Assembly: GCA_029975215.1 (NCBI GenBank)
Contig: JARKPO010000061.1
Span: 99,999 to 163,998, forward strand
Direction of reading: 5' to 3'
DNA: 64,000 nucleotides
Source: Levilinea sp.
Lineage (GTDB): Bacteria > Chloroflexota > Anaerolineae > Anaerolineales > Anaerolineaceae
The translations under genes were made by a program, and so were the position numbers. Below are positions 35,014 through 42,445 of the stretch, piece by piece. The notes under the pieces are model-generated. The model was not told the origin of the DNA. It ran no database searches and was given only the letters and a program-made list of their open reading frames with translations. Numbering within the stretch: the first letter of the stretch is position 1; every line of letters starts with the position of its first letter.

Positions 35014-35030
35014 TGCAGAACTGTTTAACC

Positions 35031-35070
35031 AAAAAGCCCCGCGCGGCGCGTCACCGGCGGGGCTTTTTTT
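35031..35070. terminator. Bidirectional intrinsic terminator
   Basis: GC-rich hairpin with AAGCCCCGC / GCGGGGCTT arms, T7 on the plus side and T5 on the minus side. It separates the serine hydrolase gene (plus) from the HAD-HD gene (minus). Confidence 0.88.
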
Positions 35071-35081
35071 ATGGACGCATA

Positions 35082-36146
35082 TCAGGCAGAGGGCGCGTTG
35101 AAGGCTTCGCGCAGGCGCGGAATAAGCTCGCTGCTGGGGAAGCCTGCTGCGCTGCAAATCTCTTCCTGCAGGGTTAACAAAGGCCCCTGAAGGCGTTCCA
35201 ATTGGCGTGGGTCAATCTGGTAACGCTGCTTGAGGGCAGCGATGCGCTCAGACAGCGGGGTGATTTGCCCTCCTTCCGCCAATTTATCGGCAAAATAGAC
35301 CAGTTTTTCTTCCCAGGTGGTGGGCACGAGCTGGGGGTCGAGCAGGGTGAACATGGTGTGCCGTCGGACGATTTGCGCCAGGAGGGGTTCACCCTTTTCG
35401 GTCAGGATATGCCCGCCCAGTTCGCCGTGGTTCAGGTTTTGGGCGCGGGCGGCCAATTTGGCGATGTCGTGCAGCAGCCCACCGCGGTGGGTGAGGACGG
35501 GACTGACCGCTTCACCGCGGGCGCGCAGCCAGAGGGCCAGCTGATAAGCTGCGGCGGCCACCAGCTGCACATGATTGAGCAGATTGAAGGAAAAGGGTTG
35601 TTCCCACAGCCAGCTCAGGCAGGTTTCATAGCTAGGCGGCAGACCGGCGGCCAGGGCGCGCGGCAAATCGGACAGATGAGCGAGATCGGCATCCTGCAAG
35701 GGGACCAAACTGGGGGCCGGGCGCGAGGCAGGGTTATACCACACACTGCGCCAACTGGCGCGGTGAGAGCCGAGGACGTCGTTTTTCCATTCATCGCCCA
35801 CCATTGCAATTTGCTCGGCGGGAACTTGAATCTGGGCGGCGAGGTTGTGGAAGAACTGAGGCTGCGGTTTCCGTGCGCCCAATTCGGCGAAGGTGAAAAT
35901 GCCGTCCAGGTACTGTACCAGGCCCACCCGCCCCAGGGCAGCGCGCACCTGATCGGCGCTGGAGGCCTGGGCGTTGGTGCCCACATACAGGGCGCAACTG
36001 CCGTGCAAGTCCTTCAGGGCTGCGCCGATGCCGTCCACAGCCTGAACCTGGGGCCAATCGGCCATCGGCCCATCATATTGGGTGAAGTTGACCATGAGGG
36101 TGTCGCCCCAATCAAAAACCAGGGCGCGCGGAGGAAGGGAAGACAT
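35082..36146 (-). CDS. HAD hydrolase fused to an HD-domain phosphohydrolase
   Basis: 354 residues. The N-terminal 165 residues form a HAD domain: motif I VFDWGDTLMV (Asp residues at 12 and 15), motif III RKPQPQFF, motif IV VGDEWKNDV. Residues ~190-305 form an HD domain: NHVQLVAAAA, the HD pair H226-D227 in HRGGLLHDIAK, a further His in NHGELGGHIL, RRHTMFTL and EEKLVYFADKLAEGG. Both halves are predicted metal-dependent phosphohydrolases, so one polypeptide may carry out sequential dephosphorylations. The substrate is unknown. Cytoplasmic. Confidence 0.8.
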   Translation of the reverse strand: MSSLPPRALVFDWGDTLMVNFTQYDGPMADWPQVQAVDGIGAALKDLHGSCALYVGTNAQASSADQVRAALGRVGLVQYLDGIFTFAELGARKPQPQFFHNLAAQIQVPAEQIAMVGDEWKNDVLGSHRASWRSVWYNPASRPAPSLVPLQDADLAHLSDLPRALAAGLPPSYETCLSWLWEQPFSFNLLNHVQLVAAAAYQLALWLRARGEAVSPVLTHRGGLLHDIAKLAARAQNLNHGELGGHILTEKGEPLLAQIVRRHTMFTLLDPQLVPTTWEEKLVYFADKLAEGGQITPLSERIAALKQRYQIDPRQLERLQGPLLTLQEEICSAAGFPSSELIPRLREAFNAPSA

Positions 36147-36222
36147 GTCAGGCTCCTTGGGTTTGGTGGGGGAATTGTACCATCAGCACCCGCCTTGCCT
36201 CCTCTTTGAGAACTGGGGAACG

Positions 36223-36251
36223 TTGCCGAGTTGGATGGGTATGGGTTATAC
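36223..36251 (+). promoter_or_regulatory. Probable promoter for the FW-domain lipoprotein
   Basis: TTGCCG (36223-36228), 17 bases, TTATAC (36246-36251), about 65 bases before the start codon. Confidence 0.5.
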
Positions 36252-36316
36252 TGTAGCCTTCAGATTGGGGCCTGCGGCCCCAGGATTGTATGCTCGGATT
36301 TGAGGAGAAAGGCAAA

Positions 36317-37000
36317 ATGATGACGAAGAAAATCTTAACGCGTTTAATATTGGGCGGCCTCATGTTGGCGCTGGCGGCCTGCAATGCCGCGCCTGTGGAG
36401 CCGACGGTAGACGCGAATATCATTTACACCCAGGCGGCCCAAACCGTTGAGGCGCAGCTTACTCAGACAGCGGCTGCCCAGCCGACCGCCACGGCAACCC
36501 CTGAACCCACCGCCACACCGGAGCCCACGGCCACCCCTGAGCCGCCCACGGCCACGCCCACCCTGGACCCCACCGCGGCGGCCTTGACTCAGGTCAGCGG
36601 TTCGCCCACAGCGGCGGTATTGGTTCCGCCCACCCAGGCCGCAGCACCCACGCAGGAAAGCGGGCCGAAGCCGGGAGATAACGCCACCTTCCTCTATAAT
36701 GTACCTGCCGATGGGAAGAAGTTGGCCCCCAAAGAGGAATTCTTGTTTGCGGTGGGTTGGAAGAACAGCGGCACGACCACCTGGAACTCCAGCTACGGTA
36801 TGGTTTACCTGGGCGGTACGCTGACTACAACCTACACCAGCATCAAAATGGATAAGGATGTGAAACCCGGCGAGAAATACGAGTTTAACATGCGCATGTA
36901 TGCTCCGGAAAAGCCGGGCAAATACATCACCCGCTGGAAGTTGGTGAACCCGCAAGGGGTGTATATGAACGAATTCTATTTCCAGTTTATCGTCGAATAA
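36317..37000 (+). CDS. Lipoprotein with Thr/Pro/Glu linker and NBR1-type FW domain
   Basis: 227 residues. Lipobox in LMLALAACNAAP (Cys19), then a low-complexity linker of TPEPTATPEPTAT-type repeats (residues ~60-125). The C-terminal ~105 residues form a beta-sandwich with the four-tryptophan (FW) domain pattern: FAVGWKNSGTTTWN, VKPGEKYEFNMRMYAPEKPG, YITRWKLVNPQG, FYFQFIVE. FW domains occur in eukaryotic NBR1 autophagy receptors and in bacterial surface proteins. The tethered design suggests a binding module held away from the membrane. Ligand unknown. Confidence 0.82.
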   Translation: MMTKKILTRLILGGLMLALAACNAAPVEPTVDANIIYTQAAQTVEAQLTQTAAAQPTATATPEPTATPEPTATPEPPTATPTLDPTAAALTQVSGSPTAAVLVPPTQAAAPTQESGPKPGDNATFLYNVPADGKKLAPKEEFLFAVGWKNSGTTTWNSSYGMVYLGGTLTTTYTSIKMDKDVKPGEKYEFNMRMYAPEKPGKYITRWKLVNPQGVYMNEFYFQFIVE

Positions 37001-37021
37001 ACTCAGTGAATATGAGGTCAG

Positions 37022-37063
37022 GCCCTGGCCGGCTTCCGCGAGGAGGCTGCCAGGGTTTCTGAT
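37022..37063 (+). terminator. Intrinsic terminator after the FW lipoprotein gene
   Basis: A 15-bp stem beginning CCCTGGC with a GCGA tetraloop closes at GCCAGGG and is followed by TTTCTGATTT. Confidence 0.85.
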
Positions 37064-37172
37064 TTAACGAAGGGCCTTGAGGTGGGGCTTGCCAGATCAG
37101 CCAGTTTCAAGGATAATCAAGCCTGTTAGATTGAATAACCTGAACTTACCTTCAAGACGGAAAGACCTTTCT

Positions 37173-40100
37173 ATGGAACAACAAACGCGAACAGCCACAT
37201 CCTGGTTTGACCGGCCGATCACCTGGCTGTCAACCTGGAATGTCGAGAAAATTCTGGTGGTGATCATCCTGATTCTGGCTTTGGCCAGCCGCTTTTACAT
37301 GGTGGGGGCGCGGGTGATGAGTCACGATGAGGTCAACCATGTGGTGCCGGCCTATGAGCTTTTTCAGGGGAACGGTTATCGGCATGACCCTGTGACGCAC
37401 GGGCCGATGCAGTTCCACCTGCTGGCGCTGTCCTATTTCCTGCTGGGCGACAGCGATTTCAGCTCCCGCGTTCCGGCAGCGCTGTTCAGCACGGCGGCAA
37501 TCATTTTTGTTCTGTTTGCTTTTCGCCGTTACCTGGGGCGCAAGGGGGCCATGATCGCGGCGGTGATGTTCCTGATTTCGCCGTACATGCTTTTCTACGG
37601 ACGCTACACGCGTAACGAGGCTTTCATTGAACTGTTTGGTGTCGTGGCCTTATATGCCACCCTGCATTATCTGGAGACGGGCAAAAACGGCTCGCTGACT
37701 CTGCTGACGGCGGCCATGGGGCTGCATTTCACCACCAAAGAGACGGCCTTTATTTACATGGCCCAGCTGCTGCTGTTTACCTTTTTGGTGTTCTTGTGGC
37801 GGGTGATCCAGCAAAGCTGGCCCTCGGAGCAGACGCGCAAACGCTTTATTTTGCTGATGATTTTCGCGTTGGGGGCTTTGGTGGCGGCCCTGGGGCTGGC
37901 CATTTGGAACGCTGCTCTGCAAAACCCGCCGGAAGATGGGGCGGCTACGGTGACGCAGGCCTCAGAGGCTGCGGCGCAGACGCTTCAGCTTACGCCCCAA
38001 CTGGCGGGCGAGGTGGCGGCCCTGGCCCTGGCGGCGGTATTGGCCCTGGCCGGCGCGGTGGTACTGATCCGCAATTTGGGATGGGAGGCTATCCGCTCGG
38101 AGCGTTCCTTTGACATTCTGATCATGATGGGCACGGTGACCTTGCCGCAGCTGACTCCTTTCATGGTCAGCATCATCGGCGGGGACCCGCTGAATTACGA
38201 ATGGCCGGCGGTGCTGGTGACGGCGGTGGTGGCGGCGGTGTTCTTTGGCATATCCATCGCCATCGGCCTGTACTGGAAGCCCAAAGTGTGGTTAGGCAAC
38301 GCGGCTTTATTCTGGGTAGTCTTTACGGTTTTATACACAACTTTCTTCACCAACGGGCGCGGTTTTGTGACCGGGTTGGTGGGTTCGCTGGGGTATTGGC
38401 TTTCGCAGCAGGGGGTTGAGCGGGGCAGCCAGCCGCTGTATTACTATGCGTTGATCCAGATTCCGATGTATGAATATCTGGCAGCATTGGGCACACTGCT
38501 GGCAGCCTATTTTGGCTTGCGCTACGGGCGCTTCTGGCAGGAGGCTGGCCGCGCTCCGGCGGATATTCCTTTGCCGCTGGTTCCAACCGAAGAGCCAGAT
38601 CTTGAACCTGGGAAGGAGACCCTGAAGCAAAACGAAGCCAAAGCCGTTCAAACCGTGGAGCCGACGGCTGCGGAAACGGGCGAACACGCGGAGCGGCTGC
38701 CGGTGTTGGCGCTGCTAATTTTCTGGAGCGTCACCAGCCTGGCGGCTTATTCCTTTGCAGGAGAAAAGATGCCCTGGCTGACCGTGCACATTGCTCTGCC
38801 GCTGATTTTGACGGCGGGCTGGGGTCTGGGTTTTTTGGTGGATACGACCCCCTGGAAGCGGGTGCTGGAACGCAGCGGCCTGCTGGCGCTGGCGCTGACG
38901 CCGGTGTTCATCACCAGCCTGGCATCTGTGTTTGGCAGCATTCTGGGGGCCACGCCGCCCTTCCAGGGCAAGGAACTGGTTCAGTTGGAATCCACGAACA
39001 CCTTCCTGCTGGGAACGCTGACAGCGGGCTTGACCGGTTGGGCCATCTTGCGCTTTCTGAAAGACTGGCGCTGGGGCGACCTGCTGCGCTTGGTGACGGT
39101 GACCTTCTTCGTCATTTTGGGCGTGCTGACGGCGCGCACGGCAGCTACGGCTTCGTACATCAATTACGATAACGCCAAGGAATTCCTGGTGTATGCCCAC
39201 GCGGCTTCTGGGCCGAAAGAAGTGCTGCGTCAGGTGGAAGAGATCTCACGGCGTACCACAGGCGGCAAGAATATCGTGGTGGCCTACGACAATGATGCGC
39301 TCTATCCCTATTGGTGGTATTTTCGCGATTATCCCAACAAGCGCTGGTTCACGGACAAACCCTCACGTGACCTGCGGGATGCACCGGTGATCATTTCCGG
39401 CGAATCGACCATGGGTAAGCTGGATCCAATCGTCAAGGGTGATTACGTCAAGTTCAGCTATATGCGCTTGTGGTGGCCCATGCAGGATTATTTCAACCTG
39501 ACCTGGGAACGCATTGCCCCGGCTCTGACCAACCCGAAAATGCGGGCAGCCCTGTGGCAGATCTGGCTGAACCGCGATTACACCCAATATGCTGCGGTGA
39601 CGGGCAGCCAGACGCTGACCCTGGAAAACTGGCAGCCGAGCAGCCGTATGGATGTGTTCATCCGCAAGGATGTGGTCGGGCAGATCTGGAACTACGGGGC
39701 GGTTCCTGTGACCCCTGGCGAGATTGAAACCGACCCCTACGAAGGCAAGGTGTCGCCGCTGACACCAGATTTGCAGATCGGCGCACCGGGGATGGACCCG
39801 GGACAGCTTCAGGCCCCGCGCGGAATCGCGGCGGCGGCGGACGGCTCGATCTATGTGGCCGATTCGCGCAATCACCGCATTCAGCATTTTAGCCCAGAAG
39901 GCGAGCTGCTGCATGTGTGGGGGTCCTTCGCGGATGCCACGGCAGCCAACGCAGAGGCCCCCGGCGGAACCTTTAACGAGCCTTGGGGGGTGGCTGTGGG
40001 ACCGGATGGGTCGGTGTATGTGGCCGATACCTGGAATCACCGCGTGCAAAAGTTCACGGCGGACGGCCAGTTCCTGACGATGTGGGGCTATTTTGGCCAG

Positions 40101-40670
40101 GCGGAGAACCCGGATGCCTTCTGGGGTCCGCGGGATGTGGCTGTGGACGCGCAGGGCCGGGTGTATGTGACGGACACGGGCAATAAGCGTATCGCTGTGT
40201 TTGACGGGAACGGCGAGTTCATTACCCAGTTTGGTGAAGCCGGAATGGAGCCGGGGCAGTTCGACGAACAGGTGGGCATTGCCCTGGGGACTGACGGCCT
40301 GGTCTTCATCACCGATACGTGGAACCAGCGCGTGCAGGTATTTGCGGCTGAGCCTGGCACCAATAATTTCACGCCGCTGACCACCTGGGAAGTGTACGGC
40401 TGGTTTGGACAGTCGCTGGACAACAAACCCTATATCGCTGTGGATCCCGCGAATAATGTATTTGTGACTGACCCCGAAGGGCCGCGGGTGCTGAAATTTG
40501 ACCTGAACGGCAAATTCCTGGCGGCCTGGGGCGATTACGCTGTGGATTCCGGCGCCGGAACGCTGTATTCGGGGGTAGCGGTGGACGCGGAACGCGGTGT
40601 GCTGTGGATCACCGACGCCAACGGTGGGCGGGTGCTGCGCATGCCGTTAGAGGCGCTGCCTATGCCTTAA
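37173..40670 (+). CDS. GT39/Agl23-like membrane protein fused to NHL beta-propeller
   Basis: 1165 residues. ATG 37173 chosen as the first Met after a non-coding-like stretch. Residues ~25-650 contain about 12 membrane spans with GT39/TIGR03663-type features: RVMSHDEVNHVVPAYELF in the first outer loop (acidic catalytic-type motif), HDPVTHGPMQFHLLAL, YGRYTRNEAF, and HFTTKETAFIYM. After a periplasmic domain, residues ~870-1165 hold five to six NHL repeats (GSIYVADSRNHRIQHF, GSVYVADTWNHRVQKF, GRVYVTDTGNKRIAVF, GLVFITDTWNQRVQVF) forming a propeller. Probably a glycosyltransferase or flippase-associated protein with an extracellular binding propeller. Confidence 0.82.
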   Translation: MEQQTRTATSWFDRPITWLSTWNVEKILVVIILILALASRFYMVGARVMSHDEVNHVVPAYELFQGNGYRHDPVTHGPMQFHLLALSYFLLGDSDFSSRVPAALFSTAAIIFVLFAFRRYLGRKGAMIAAVMFLISPYMLFYGRYTRNEAFIELFGVVALYATLHYLETGKNGSLTLLTAAMGLHFTTKETAFIYMAQLLLFTFLVFLWRVIQQSWPSEQTRKRFILLMIFALGALVAALGLAIWNAALQNPPEDGAATVTQASEAAAQTLQLTPQLAGEVAALALAAVLALAGAVVLIRNLGWEAIRSERSFDILIMMGTVTLPQLTPFMVSIIGGDPLNYEWPAVLVTAVVAAVFFGISIAIGLYWKPKVWLGNAALFWVVFTVLYTTFFTNGRGFVTGLVGSLGYWLSQQGVERGSQPLYYYALIQIPMYEYLAALGTLLAAYFGLRYGRFWQEAGRAPADIPLPLVPTEEPDLEPGKETLKQNEAKAVQTVEPTAAETGEHAERLPVLALLIFWSVTSLAAYSFAGEKMPWLTVHIALPLILTAGWGLGFLVDTTPWKRVLERSGLLALALTPVFITSLASVFGSILGATPPFQGKELVQLESTNTFLLGTLTAGLTGWAILRFLKDWRWGDLLRLVTVTFFVILGVLTARTAATASYINYDNAKEFLVYAHAASGPKEVLRQVEEISRRTTGGKNIVVAYDNDALYPYWWYFRDYPNKRWFTDKPSRDLRDAPVIISGESTMGKLDPIVKGDYVKFSYMRLWWPMQDYFNLTWERIAPALTNPKMRAALWQIWLNRDYTQYAAVTGSQTLTLENWQPSSRMDVFIRKDVVGQIWNYGAVPVTPGEIETDPYEGKVSPLTPDLQIGAPGMDPGQLQAPRGIAAAADGSIYVADSRNHRIQHFSPEGELLHVWGSFADATAANAEAPGGTFNEPWGVAVGPDGSVYVADTWNHRVQKFTADGQFLTMWGYFGQAENPDAFWGPRDVAVDAQGRVYVTDTGNKRIAVFDGNGEFITQFGEAGMEPGQFDEQVGIALGTDGLVFITDTWNQRVQVFAAEPGTNNFTPLTTWEVYGWFGQSLDNKPYIAVDPANNVFVTDPEGPRVLKFDLNGKFLAAWGDYAVDSGAGTLYSGVAVDAERGVLWITDANGGRVLRMPLEALPMP

Positions 40671-40699
40671 GCGGGCTGGAGGATTGAGGACGATAAATA

Positions 40700-40738
40700 A
40701 CCAGGGCGTTTCGATCATGAAACGCCCTGGTATTTGTT
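40700..40738. terminator. Intrinsic terminator between convergent genes
   Basis: A 13-bp perfect stem (arms 40700-40712 and 40719-40731) has short AT-rich, T-containing tracts on both sides. It sits between the NHL gene (plus) and the holin-like gene (minus). Confidence 0.75.
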
Positions 40739-40768
40739 AACTAAGAACCGAATGTGGTGGGGGGCCGC

Positions 40769-41161
40769 TTAGCTGGCGCGGCGGCGGTGATCCCGCGAGT
40801 CACGCAGGAGGGCGTTCAGGAAGAAGCTGACCACGCTGACGATGAGCGCGCCCCAAAAGGCCGGCCAGAAGCCGTCTACCGTGAAGCCCACGCCGAAGTT
40901 AGCGCCCAACAGGCCGGAGAGGTAAAACAGCAGCGTGTTGATGAGCAGCGCGCCCAGGCCCAGGGTCAGGATAACCAGCGGGCAGCCGACAATGTGCAGG
41001 ATGGGCTTGAGAACGGCGTTGACCACTCCAAAGATGAGGGCCAGCCAGATGAACGAAAGCCAGTTATCGCTCTGGGGGGTAATGCCTCGGCCGTTCAGCA
41101 AAGCCACTGCGGCGTATAAGGCCACAGCATTAATCAGTAAACGAAGCAAGAATTTTTTCAT
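40769..41161 (-). CDS. Phage holin family 4 (four-helix) membrane protein
   Basis: 130 residues, four hydrophobic helices. KKFLLRLLINAVALYAAVAL, SFIWLALIFGVVNAVLKPIL, LVILTLGLGALLINTLLFYL and GALIVSVVSFFLNALL follow the layout of the bacterial 4-TMS holin family (Phage_holin_4_2). These proteins are common in non-phage chromosomal settings, so a role in lysis should not be assumed. No phage genes are nearby. AGGAGATC precedes the start. Confidence 0.82.
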   Translation of the reverse strand: MKKFLLRLLINAVALYAAVALLNGRGITPQSDNWLSFIWLALIFGVVNAVLKPILHIVGCPLVILTLGLGALLINTLLFYLSGLLGANFGVGFTVDGFWPAFWGALIVSVVSFFLNALLRDSRDHRRRAS

Positions 41162-41186
41162 ATGATCTCCTCTCTTCTGTATCTAT

Positions 41187-42197
41187 CTACGTGCGATCGA
41201 GGGAAAAAGTTGCAGAAGTGGGGTAAAGGATGTTTTGCGGCAGCTTCATCCAGGTGAGCGTGTTCTGAAGGGCAAAGCCTGCCTGCTGAAAGGCGGTGTC
41301 GAGGCGGTGGGCAGGATAGTTGAGCAGAATGCCGCGGTGGCCGCCGCGCCGGTGCAGCACTGCCGCCAGCAGTGGGGGGGCGGCCTGTTCTTCGCTTTCG
41401 GGGTCCAGGGCCAGCCACAGGAAATCCAGCTTGTAACCGGAACCGTCCAGAGTGGCCGCACCCAGGTAACGGTTTTCCAGCCGGGCTGCCCATTGGTGGA
41501 TGACCTCGCCGTTCACCCAACGCGAGAGCGAAGCCAACATGCCGGGGCGGAAGCGCTCGGGGACCAGGGGTAAATTCCAGCGGATATCCACTGGGTAGGC
41601 GTGGTTGAAGAAGCGCAGCTGCTCCGGCCAATCACTGTTGCGGCTGGGGGTAACGAGCACGGGGGAAGCAGGGGCAGGCGGCGGGGTTGAATGGGCAGGC
41701 AGCCGCCAGTTGGAGCGGACGGCCTGAGTCTCAAAACCCAATGAGCGGTAAAGCTCCTCGGCAGAGGGGTTATCATCGCGCACTTGCAGCCACAGCGCGC
41801 TGACGCGGTGGTCGCGGGCGTGCTGGATACCGCGCTGGGTGAGGGCGCGGCCAATCCCCAGGCGGCGGTAATCGGGATGAACAGCCACATTGGCGATGAG
41901 ATAAATCCACTGACCGTCGCGCTGGTGGGGGATAAGAGTCACGTTGCCGACTATACGGTTATCTTGAACCCACACATAACCGTGCAGGGGATAGGAGACG
42001 CGTTCGCCGGAGCCAGAGAGCCATTGGACGTAATGTGAATCGTACCCGGCGCGGCGGATGTGGGCGAGGTACTCGCGGCCCTCTTCGTCCATCGTGGAGA
42101 AGAAGCAGGTTTCGATGAGATCTGAAACCGGCAGCAAGTCGCGGCGAGGATCCAGAGGACGCAGCGTGCCGGAATGCACGGATGTTGGGATATCCAT
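41187..42197 (-). CDS. GNAT family acetyltransferase
   Basis: 336 residues. Residues 10-165 form a GNAT domain with the acetyl-CoA loop VAVHPDYRRLGIGRALTQ (about residues 108-125) and the NPSAEELYRSLGFE beta-bulge region. Residues 175-336 may form a degenerate second GNAT-like half (YPVDIRWNLPLVPERFRPG, HRRGGHRGILLNYPAHRLDTAFQQAGF), typical of two-domain GNATs. Substrate unknown. Probably an independent transcription unit. Confidence 0.8.
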   Translation of the reverse strand: MDIPTSVHSGTLRPLDPRRDLLPVSDLIETCFFSTMDEEGREYLAHIRRAGYDSHYVQWLSGSGERVSYPLHGYVWVQDNRIVGNVTLIPHQRDGQWIYLIANVAVHPDYRRLGIGRALTQRGIQHARDHRVSALWLQVRDDNPSAEELYRSLGFETQAVRSNWRLPAHSTPPPAPASPVLVTPSRNSDWPEQLRFFNHAYPVDIRWNLPLVPERFRPGMLASLSRWVNGEVIHQWAARLENRYLGAATLDGSGYKLDFLWLALDPESEEQAAPPLLAAVLHRRGGHRGILLNYPAHRLDTAFQQAGFALQNTLTWMKLPQNILYPTSATFSLDRT

Positions 42198-42275
42198 GGG
42201 CTAATTTTACTTGATTCAAGCCCGTTGGCGCGAAAACTGCACGGACAAGATGTGGATTTAAGGAAAGGGGTTGAT

Positions 42276-42304
42276 TTGACAGCGGCAAGTCGCCTGGCTA
42301 CAAT
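42276..42304 (+). promoter_or_regulatory. Upstream promoter for clpC
   Basis: Perfect TTGACA (42276-42281), 17-base spacer, TACAAT (42299-42304). It leads into a leader of about 130 bases before clpC. Confidence 0.8.
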
Positions 42305-42396
42305 CAAAGCAGGGTTAGAGGATTCACACGGGCGTTTCTATGCGATTCTTATAAGGTTCTGATACAGTAGACATGGAGTATTCATCCGCCAGATGC

Positions 42397-42429
42397 TATA
42401 ATGCCTGCAATTGGCTCCTATAAGCCAAT
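42397..42429 (+). promoter_or_regulatory. Second -10 element and overlapping inverted repeat (operator candidate) before clpC
   Basis: TATAAT at 42397-42402 is followed at once by the inverted repeat ATTGGCT-N6-AGCCAAT (42410-42429), which would cover a start site near 42409. It does not match CIRCE or the CtsR heptad. The repeat could be a repressor site or a 5'-end stem loop just before the ribosome site. Confidence 0.5.
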
Positions 42430-42445
42430 GAAAAGGACGTGAACT

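Noticed and set aside
40769..41161. Holin-like gene as part of a prophage
   Set aside because: No phage structural, integrase or lysin genes nearby; the family is common in ordinary chromosomes.
42240..42445. CIRCE or CtsR site upstream of clpC
   Set aside because: No TTAGCACTC-N9-GAGTGCTAA and no GGTCAAA repeat; only an unrelated palindrome is present.
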